Assembly: GCA_017654935.2 (NCBI GenBank)
Contig: CM065690.1
Span: 1,685,516 to 1,749,515 of the forward strand
Length of the DNA stretch: 64,000 bases
Source: Phymorhynchus buccinoides
Taxonomy: Eukaryota; Mollusca; Gastropoda; Neogastropoda; Raphitomidae
Direction: 5' to 3'
Part shown: one piece after another, positions 56,248-64,000 of the stretch
Layout: each line of letters starts with the position of its first letter
Position numbering within the stretch: position 1 is the stretch's first letter
Program-made: the position numbers and the translations under genes
The notes under the pieces: model-generated
Databases searched by the model: none
What the model saw: only the letters and a program-made list of their open reading frames with translations
Told to the model about the DNA's origin: nothing

Positions 56248-56784
56248 ATAATTTAGTTAAAATCAATTTTACTTAAAAAAATACACGTAATTGTATTGGC
56301 AAAGGTGTATATTTATAAATGTAAATGGAATAACAGCAAACCGTGTATACCTGTATTTGACAGAATGTTGAAACAACGATACTCCATAGAACTGTATTGC
56401 AGTTAATACCATAAAGGGCAACAAGACATGTTCTTTATTTTCTTGTATACATATCTCTTTTTTTAAAGGTAGAATTGTTTGATCTGTGATACGTAATTGA
56501 GGGTTTTTGGACTGATAATGTGAAACCCTGTGTTGTACCCATTGTATGTAGATTCTCTGTATTGCATTCTTAGTTTTTATATAATTTTCATTGTTTTAAT
56601 TGTACTGTACTGTCAGCGTCTGCTACACGTGTTCACTTTAGCACGAGATTTGTTCTCTTCACCCAACAATCTAAACCCTTTTTTTTCTCCCTCTCCCCAC
56701 CCCCTACTCCACACCCAACTGACCCCTGTTTCCAACTTCTGCCATTCGTGATTGCGTACTCCCTGTCCCCTACCTCTCTGGCGA
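56248..56784. other. Intergenic stretch, no gene supported
   Basis: AT-rich on the left and C-rich near 56690. Only short open frames without recognisable motifs. Confidence 0.5.
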
Positions 56785-57241
56785 GGTACCGAATCGCCGT
56801 CTCCCAACTCGCCGTCTCCCAACTCGCCGTCTCCCAACTCGCCGTTTTCTAGCTCGCCGTATAAGTTTTTCAATGTTACAATCTGTTGCATTTCGCCGCA
56901 TAGACCAGGGATAAGAAGCAGTAGTAGAATTTTATCTTTTGTGTATTCGACACTAAATTCACCCTAACCCTATCCCTAACCCAACCGTAACCCTAAACCT
57001 ATCCCTAACTCTTCGTACATGCGCACACATGTTGAGAGCAAATCCATTTTGAGAACACCACACCGGCCATACGGCCAAAAGCAAGAACACAATTCATGGC
57101 ATCAATTCAGTAAACAGTGAATAAGGCGAAATAGCACTGAAAAAAACGGCGATTTGACACTGCTGTGCGGTTTGGACTAAAGACGGCGAGTACGGCGAGT
57201 AGACACCTATACGGCGAGTAGAGAAACGGCGAATCGGGACC
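56785..57241. mobile_element. MITE with CGGCGA subterminal repeats
   Basis: Ends GGTACCGAATCGCCGT and ACGGCGAATCGGGACC are inverted with two mismatches. Four direct CGCCGTCTCCCAACT units (56793-56850) lie inside the left end and three GGCGAGTA units inside the right end. The interior carries CCCTAACCC telomere-like words near 56963-57010. No target duplication could be defined. Confidence 0.55.
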
Positions 57242-57718
57242 CTCCCACCTCTCTCATCTCAAAACAGTTTTTTTCTTCCCCCCCTGATTTGTGTTCACAA
57301 ATGCATGCCTTGCTCTTTGGTTTGAACTTGGTTGTATCATTCACGCATTGGACTGTAGAGGGGAAGTATTGGTTTTTGATCTTGTCGATTTGTTGCTCCT
57401 TCTGTTGCCTGGTTTCTGCTCCTTTTGCTATAATTATTTGCTGTTTTCTTGTTTGTCTATGTTGATATGTTGATAAAGGCGCATTCGCCGAAATATCCTG
57501 TAGTTTTGCTTTGTCTCTTGTGAATATTAACGTCACTTTACGCTTGTCGTGTAGTTGTTTGTTTGTTGTATGTCCCAGTGACGTTGCAGCCTGTTTCAGT
57601 TTGTTGCATTCTTGTGGTTTTTTGTTCCCTATGTAGTTGTCATTGTTATTGATGTGATGCTGCTCTTAGCAACAGTGTTCTGTGTTGATGTTAATTTTGT
57701 TATTGCAGCTGATTTCTA
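57242..57718. other. Intergenic stretch, no gene supported
   Basis: T-rich sequence with no repeat structure or credible open frame. Confidence 0.45.
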
Positions 57719-57888
57719 GGAAAACCTAGCTATCAATTTGGCCATACCAGGCAGCAAGATTAAAGGACTTAAAGCTAGTCTGACCCGTGCCGCTTTATGC
57801 ACGTAAAAATCCCACTACAGTTGAAAGTCGGTAAGAGCAGGGAGAAATCTTGCTGCCTGGTATGGCCAAATTGATAGCTAGGTTTTCC
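57719..57888. repeat. Perfect 43-bp inverted repeat (hairpin)
   Basis: GGAAAACCTAGCTATCAATT at 57719, running to 57761, is the exact reverse complement of 57846-57888. The 84-bp loop contains CCGCTTTATGCACG and GTAAAAATCCCACTAC. It could be a MITE or the transcribed stem of a small RNA; neither is shown by sequence alone. Confidence 0.85.
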
Positions 57889-57949
57889 AAATGTGCCCAC
57901 ACCCCCTCCTCACCCTGTGCCTCCCCCCCAAATTAAAAAAAAAAAAAAT

Positions 57950-58025
57950 TGGGTAGGCGCTGCACTTGCGGCGACGCGCTCTCCGGGGAAGAGCAGCCCG
58001 AATTTCACAGAGATAAGTCTCTGAT
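57950..58025. mobile_element. SINE terminal fragment
   Basis: GGCGACGCGCTCTCCGGG, AGCAGCCCGAATTTCACAGA and GATAAGTCTCTG match, in reverse, the 3' end of the SINEs at 30145 and 37262. Confidence 0.6.
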
Positions 58026-58087
58026 TAGAATATACCAACTACCAAATTAGTGCAACAAACCAACGTGAAAAAAAATCTTCTATTGAC

Positions 58088-58995
58088 GTTTTTCTTCTTC
58101 TGCGTTCCCAGGCCATATGGCCATAATGGGTAAGGTAGACGTTCGTTCACAGTTCCTGTTTCATGGGGCATTGCTCCAGGATCTTATGCAGCAGGGAGGC
58201 TGCGTTCCCAGGCCATATGGCCATAATGGGTAAGGTAGACGTTCGTTCACAGTTCCTGTTTCATGGGGCATTGCTCCAGGATCTTATGCAGCAGGGAGGC
58301 TGCGTTCCCAGGCCATATGGCCATAATGGGTAAGGTAGACGTTCGTTCACAGTTCCTGTTTCATGGGGCATTGCTCCAGGATCTTATGCAGCAGGGAGGC
58401 TGCGTTCCCAGGCCATATGGCCATAATGGGTAAGGTAGACGTTCGTTCACAGTTCCTGTTTCATGGGGCATTGCTCCAGGATCTTATGCAGCAGGGAGGC
58501 TGCGTTCCCAGGCCATATGGCCATAATGGGTAAGGTAGACGTTCGTTCACAGTTCCTGTTTCATGGGGCATTGCTCCAGGATCTTGTGCAGCAGGGAGGT
58601 TGCGTTCCCAGGCCATATGGCCATAGTGGGTAAGGTAGACGTTCGTTCACAGTTCCTGTTTCATGGGGCATTACTCCAGGATCTTATGCAGCAGGGAGGC
58701 TGCGTTCCCAGGCCATATGGCCATAGTGGGTAAGGTAGACGTTCGTTCACAGTTCCTGTTTCATGGGGCATTGCTCCAGGATCTTATGCAGCAGGGAGGC
58801 TGCGTTCCCAGGCCATATGGCCATAATGGGTAAGACGTTCGTTCACAGTTCCTGTTTCATGGGGCATTGCTCCAGGATCTTGTGCAGCAGGGAGGCTGCG
58901 TTCCCAGGCCATATGGCCATAATGGGTAAGGTACGTTCGTTCACAGTTCCTGTTTCATGGGGCATTGCTCCAGGATCTTGTGCAGCAGGGAGGCC
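58088..58995 (-). repeat. 100-bp array fusing a gene 3' end with a SINE-like tail, 9 units
   Basis: On the + strand each unit is TGCGTTCCCAGGCCATATGG, CCATAATGGGTAAGGTAGAC, GTTCGTTCACAGTTCCTGTT, TCATGGGGCATTGCTCCAGG, ATCTTATGCAGCAGGGAGGC. The first part is the reverse end of the GAA-tailed repeat, entered through TTCTTCTTC at 58088. The second part is the 3' coding end and stop of the minus-strand gene at 58941. Period is exactly 100 bp until the last two units, which lack 3-5 bp. Confidence 0.93.
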
Positions 58996-61588
58996 CTGTT
59001 CTGCCACTTGCGCAGCTTCTGCCTTCTCACGGCTCTCACCAAATCGCTGCTGTGCTGCTCCACTAGGGACGCGAGAGCCCGACGTCTGGCGTTCGCGGAG
59101 AACCCCAAAGCGCATTGCACCTCCGCACGAGAAGATAACCCACGCCCTCTGACGTCAGACGATGTCGCGTGAGGCGAACTACGCGCTCCGACGACGTCAG
59201 AGAGCGCGCGTGATGTAGCTGATTGGTCGATTACCGTCTTGACGTCACAAAGTCTACGTCTGCTGTCATGGCGACTGAAGCCGGTTTTCGTGGAAACTGT
59301 GTTCTGCTCGAAGTTTTGCTGGGAAAGTTTAGTGGTCAACGATTGTTGCCGGGATTTGGGTTTGGGAGATTCCGTAGTTACAATGTCTTGCTTGGAATGT
59401 AGGTGGGTGTGTTTGCGCTCGTAGCTTCGAGGGGGTATTTGTTGGAGGGTTAACTGTGAATCCATGGAGGTTTTGCTTTCTTTGGGTTCTAATTTGGAAT
59501 CCTTTAGAACTGTTTGGGGTTTTGGTTTGATAACCTTTAAAACTTGTTCTGACTGGGATCCTGGTTTAGAAACTTTCAGAACTTTTTGTAACAGGTGTTC
59601 TGATTTAGAAACATTTGGAACTGGGTCTAATTGGGTTTCTGGTTCGAGAACTACGTCTAACTGGGATTCTGGTTTGGGGACGGCGTCTAATTGGGATTCT
59701 GGTTTGGGGACTGTATCTAATTGGGATTCTAGTTTGGGAACTGCGTCTAATTGGGATTCTGGTTTGGGAACTGCGCCTAATTGGGATTGTGGTTTGGGAA
59801 CCCTCGATGTGCTGACTGTACGGGGTTCTGGTTGACGCTGCTGTTCCTTCTGCCGACTTGCTGAGGATTTAGCATCGCTGGGGTGGTCAGAGAGAGACCC
59901 TTTCCCGCAGAGCTGTTGTTGTTGCAGCTGTCCTTCATTATTTGGGACAATTTTCACTGATTTGATTGAACCTGACGGTTGATGCAAGCCTTTATTTGCT
60001 GCCTCTATTTCTTTTTGTGCGTCTCTCTCTTTGTCTGCCGTGCCTGCATCTTTCTCTTCCCTGTCTCTCTCTTTGTCTGCCGTGCCTGCATCTTTCTCTT
60101 CCCTGTCTCTCTCTTTGTCTTCTCCGTCTCTCTCTTTGTCTGCTCTTTGTTTATCGTTCTCTCTCTGTTTCACCAGCAGATACTGCAGAGTATCGCACCT
60201 CTGTTTCTGTCCACGTCTACACAACCTGTATCGTTTGTTCTTGCTCCGTGTTCCGCTCTGTTTCGTCTTTGAGCAACGATTGTGACAAATCTCTCTCTTC
60301 TCGCTTTCTGTAGTAAACCTTCCTTCGTTTTTACCTTCCTGGTTCGATCGAAATTTGACCCGCACTGACTTAACACTCGTTTCTGCTTGTTCAATTTTGT
60401 TGTCGTCACCCTCCGAGTCTTTGAGAGTCGTGGCACAAGACTCTTCAGAAAACTGGCTCGATGCGTGCTGACCGTCTTTCTTGACGGGGCTTTCTTCCTT
60501 GACGGAGGTTGTTTCGCTAGATTTCTCCGTCGAAAGACCAGTGACGTGACCTTCGTCGTTATATTGTGGATGATGGTTCACCTCTGCGTAATAATATGCC
60601 GCCTTGGTTTCTTGCGTCACATCGTCATGGGCGGTGCTAACAACGACCCGCTCCTCACCACTGACTTTGATGAACCCGCCCCTTTCCCCTGATGCCTTGA
60701 AGAGTTTCCTGGTGTCGTACGGTGCTGCAGAGACTTCTCCGGAACTCTGAGGAGGTCCTGAAGCAGAGTGGTTCTCCTCGCCGAGTGGCCACGAATCGGT
60801 GCCAGCTTCCCTGGCGTCGCCCATGGAAGTCCCGCCCCTGGTCTCCGGCTTCCTGGTGGTGGTGGCTTCCACTTCCCGGGGTTTCAGCACGGCGAGTTTG
60901 TGGGCGACGCCAGTGAGGCCTTGGTCGTGGATGTCCCTGAGCTGCTGGAAACGACTGTTGGATCTCACCAGAACGTCGGCGTTGCTGAGTTTGTCGGAAG
61001 ACCTCGCCCCTGCGTTGTTCTTCCGGGAGTGATGACGGTCGCTGGAAACGCTCACGCCGATATTTCTGGGCGAGCTGTTGCCGCGCAGATCTGACAGTTT
61101 TGTAACAGACACTTCCTCAGCCCCTGCCAGACTTATCTTACTACTGCCTCTGCCAGACAAGCCAGTCGTCGTGTTCTCGGACTGCTTGTTTTTCGCAATA
61201 ACCGACGCGTTCGGCGCTTCCACAGTTCGGCTTTCCCGCTGGAATTCTCGGAAGTCTCTCAGCTTGCTTCGGAAGAGGCTGAGCACATCGTCAGCGCTCC
61301 GGGAGAAATGGAGAAAGCTGGCTGGCATCGCTGGCTGGATCATCGACATTGCAGAAGCTGGACGATGCTCCCTATTGGATCCTGGATGACCTCTGGCGGA
61401 TCCTGGATACTCCCTGGCGGATCTCGGGTCCTGCTGCGCCTGGAATCTCCAGAGGAACTTGCTGAGCTGCTGCTCTCGGACCCTCCACCGCAGGAGTCGT
61501 TTGTGGGAGAGGCGGGTCTTGCTGTGCTTGGAGAGCTGGTAGGTCCTGTCCTCGGGACCGTCAGGGGGCAGACCCTGATCGCTGTAAC
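58941..61588 (-). CDS. 3'-terminal exon of an unrecognised charged protein
   Basis: A minus-strand frame of about 882 codons. The likely exon start is 61588, after the acceptor GGGTCCCCCACTACACAG; an ATG at 61619 lies in the presumed intron and is a less likely start. The N-terminal part is basic (YSDQGLPPDG, then RLSHKRLLRWRVREQQLSKF). The middle is Ser/Glu/Lys-rich and looks disordered, with KERDREEKDAGTAD repeats (about 60000-60130) and five or six VPKPESQLDA repeats (59620-59800). The C-terminus is basic and helical (ARRRALASLVEQHSSDLVRA, then KLRKWQNRASLLHKILEQ), and the stop is at 58941. I do not recognise the family. Upstream exons must lie beyond the window or in 61.6-64 kb. Its last 18 codons are amplified downstream. 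Confidence 0.75.
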
Positions 61589-61659
61589 CTGTGTAGTGGG
61601 GGACCCAAACAAAAATCATGGGTGTTAGGCGTGAACATTACGAAGTTCTGCTACCTACA

Positions 61660-62255
61660 AGAATCTGATGAAATACTAGTTGGGCTACAAGAATATCATG
61701 AAATACCACTAATAACATGAATCTGATGAAATACTATTGTCTACAAGAATCTGATTAAATCTTCTGTCTATAACTATAAGGATCTGATGAAATACTACTG
61801 GCTACAAGAATCTGATGAAATCTTCTGTCTATAACTATAAGGATCTGATGAAATACTACTGGCTACAAGAATCTGATTAAATCTTCTGTCTATAACTATA
61901 AGGATCTGATGGAATACTACTGGTTACAAGAATCTGATTAAATCTTCTGTCTATAACTATAAGGATCTGATGAAATACTACTGGCTACAAGAATCTGATT
62001 AAATCTTCTGTCTATAACTATAAGGATCTGATGAAATACTACTGGTTACAAGAATCTGATTAAATCTTCTGTCTATAACTATAAGGATCTGATGAAATAC
62101 TACTGGCTACAAGAATCTGATGAAATCTTCTGTCTATAACTATAAGGATCTGATGGAATACTACTGGTTACAAGAATCTGATTAAATCTTCTGTCTATAA
62201 CTATAAGGATCTGATGAAATACTACTGGCTACAAGAATCTCATAATATACCTCTG
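61660..62255. repeat. ~61-bp tandem array, about 9 copies
   Basis: The unit contains TACAAGAATCTGATTAAATC, TTCTGTCTATAACTATAAGG and ATCTGATGAAATACTACTGG. It is flanked by degenerate half units and lies in the presumed intron of the minus-strand gene. Confidence 0.92.
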
Positions 62256-62499
62256 TCTACATGAATTTCATGAAACACTACTGACTACATGAAGCTGACG
62301 AAATCCTTTTTTGTTGTTCACTGTAGTTTCATTCATATAGATACAATTACTCTAATACAAATGATCATGGGTATGCGAGTTGGCTTTCTTGAGATGGTGA
62401 ATTCACCGTCGCACGCGTGCTTGTACACACAGATATAGGTATACACCCACATACATGCCCTCACATACATGCCCTCACATACAAGCAATCATGTTATAT

Positions 62500-62536
62500 A
62501 CAAACACACACAAGTGCACACGCACGCACGCACACG

Positions 62537-62568
<32 letters not shown>

Positions 62569-62590
62569 CACACACGCACACGCACGCACG

Positions 62591-62651
<61 letters not shown>

Positions 62652-62775
62652 CAAAAAGTCATGCCCTCGCATACAAGGAAGCAAGTTATATATACAAACA
62701 CACACAAGTGCACACACGTACACACACAAACACACACACGCACACACGCACGCACACACACACACACACACACAC
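62500..62775. repeat. (AC)n/(ACGC)n microsatellite in two blocks
   Basis: Blocks at about 62510-62652 and 62700-62775 are separated by a duplicated CATGCCCTC(A/G)CATACA-type segment. Confidence 0.9.
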
Positions 62776-62878
62776 TCCGTCCTCTTGATAAAATTAATAT
62801 GATTTTTCGCCATCAAGAAATGTTATCCCATCCCTCTAGACTCACACTTGCCTCCTTTCTTATTTTAAAGTTCTATTT

Positions 62879-63225
62879 CCCCCCGTGGGGATACCAGGGG
62901 GTCTGTCAGCACACGGTTTTTGGGTGTTAGTTTTTTTTGCCATCTTCTGCAAGTTCTGTGCTATAATTTCGTCTAATGCAATATTCTTTTGTGACTCTGC
63001 CTTTTCCTTTTTTCTTTCAATGTCATTTCCTTTTTCTGCCTCATTCTCCCGACATTTTGTTTATCCAGATTTTTGTTTTTTACATTTTTCTCCTTTCAGC
63101 TCCTCCGAAATGGGAAGACACTGGCTGAATGCAGCGGGGAGACCAACACTAATTGAAGACTGGACATGATATGATGCGTGTGGAACAATTATGGCCACAT
63201 GGCCTGGGAACACAGAAGAAGAAGA
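62879..63225 (+). mobile_element. GAA-tailed SINE-like repeat, near full length
   Basis: CCCCCGTGGGGATACCAGGG at the 5' end, GACTCTGCCTTTTCC in the middle, CAGCTCCTCCGAAATGGGAA, GCAGCGGGGAGACCAACAC and TTATGGCCACATGGCCTGGG, ending ACACAGAAGAAGAAG. Its tail passes directly into the polypurine tract. Confidence 0.85.
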
Positions 63226-64000
63226 AAGAGAAGGAGAAGAAGGAAGAAGAAGAAGAAGGAGAAGAAGAAGGAGAAGGAGGATAAAGAAGGAGAAGAAGGA
63301 GAAGGAGAAGAAGAAGAAGGAGAAGGAGGATAAAGAAGAAGGAGAAGAAGAAGAAGGAGAAGGAGGATAAAGAAGAAGGAGAAGGAGGATAAAGAAGAAG
63401 GTGAAGGAGAAGGAGGATAAAGAAGAAGAAGAAAGAGGAGAAGAAGGAGAAGGAGGATAAAGAAGAAGGAGAAGGAGAAGGAGGATAAAGAAGAAGGAGA
63501 AGAAGGTGAAGGAGAAGGAGGATAAAGAAGAAGAAGAAAGAGGAGAAGAAGGAGAAGGAGGATAAAGAAGAAGAAGAAAGAGGAGAAGAAAGAGAAGAAG
63601 AAGGAGGAGAAGAAGAAGAAGGAGAAGGAGGATAAAGAAGAAGGAGAAGGAGGATAAAGAAGGAGAAGAAGGAGAAGAAGAAGGAGAAGAAGAAGAAGAA
63701 GAAGGAGAAGGAGGATAAAGAAGGAGAAGAAGAAGAAGAAGGAGAAGGAGGATAAAGAAGGAGAAGAAGAAGAAAAAAAGAAGGAGAAGGAGGATAAAGA
63801 AGAAGGAGAAGAAGGTGAAGGAGAAGGAGGATAAAGAAGAAGAAGAAAGAGGAGAAGAAGGAGAAGGAGGATAAAGAAGAAGAAGAAAGAGAAGAAGAAG
63901 AAGGAGGAAGAAGAAGAAGAAGGAGAAGGAGAAGGAAAGAAGAAGGAGAAGGAGGATAAAGAAGGAGAAGAAGAAGAAGGAGAAGGAGGATAAAGAAGGA
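63213..64000. repeat. GAA/GGA polypurine tract, continuing past the window
   Basis: Almost all A and G for about 790 bp, organised as AGAAGAAGGAGAAGGAGGAT + AAAG higher-order units. T appears essentially only in GGATAAAG and a few GGTGAAGG. It seems to have grown from the tail of the adjacent SINE-like repeat. Confidence 0.93.

Noticed and set aside
59464..59835. + strand ORF with NWDSGLGT repeats
   Set aside because: It is the antisense of the VPKPESQLDA repeats in the minus-strand gene, which has the longer frame and a plausible acceptor.

Overview
This is animal nuclear DNA: genes are split into phased GT-AG exons, spacers are full of microsatellites and minisatellites, there are tRNA-headed SINEs, non-LTR retrotransposon tails and DNA-transposon MITEs, and the internal telomere-type repeats are TTAGGG/CCCTAA. 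A lophotrochozoan, probably a gastropod mollusc, fits best. That placement is inference, because no taxon-diagnostic gene was compared.

Two genes are supported. On the + strand, 3011-46143 carries what looks like a complete holocarboxylase synthetase (HLCS, biotin-protein ligase) in 12 coding exons. All splice phases agree and the model gives about 1186 residues. The biotinyl-AMP loop, the KWPND motif, the catalytic-lysine region and the C-terminal domain are all visible. The protein is longer than the roughly 726-residue human enzyme because of a Gln/Ser/Gly tract in exon 2 and about 350 residues of low-complexity sequence in exon 4. On the - strand, 61588-58941 is one large 3'-terminal exon of an unrecognised, charged, repeat-containing protein whose upstream exons lie outside the window. 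The two genes converge.

Layout: 0-3 kb holds a direct repeat, a MITE and a LINE tail. 3-46 kb is HLCS, whose introns are packed with tandem arrays (94, 43, 51, 89, 24, 72, 81 and 85 bp units), foldback elements, SINEs, a pogo/Tigger-like element, piggyBac-like pieces and a reverse transcriptase fragment. 46-49.6 kb is an array made from the last HLCS coding exon. 50-58 kb is intergenic repeat DNA. 58-61.6 kb is the second gene, whose 3' end is also amplified. 61.6-64 kb is satellite and polypurine DNA.

The most unusual pattern is repeated capture of exon edges by tandem duplication. The 5' edge of HLCS exon 3 occurs 5 times, the 5' edge of exon 10 occurs 3 times, the 3' coding end of exon 12 (stop codon included) occurs about 35 times, and the 3' coding end of the neighbouring gene occurs about 10 times, fused to a SINE-like tail. 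In each case one intact copy keeps the gene readable. A second notable item is a family of about 400-bp foldback elements with telomere-like arms; all three copies are flanked by exact 8-bp target duplications. Most long open frames in the window are by-products of arrays whose unit length is a multiple of three, and they are not annotated as genes.
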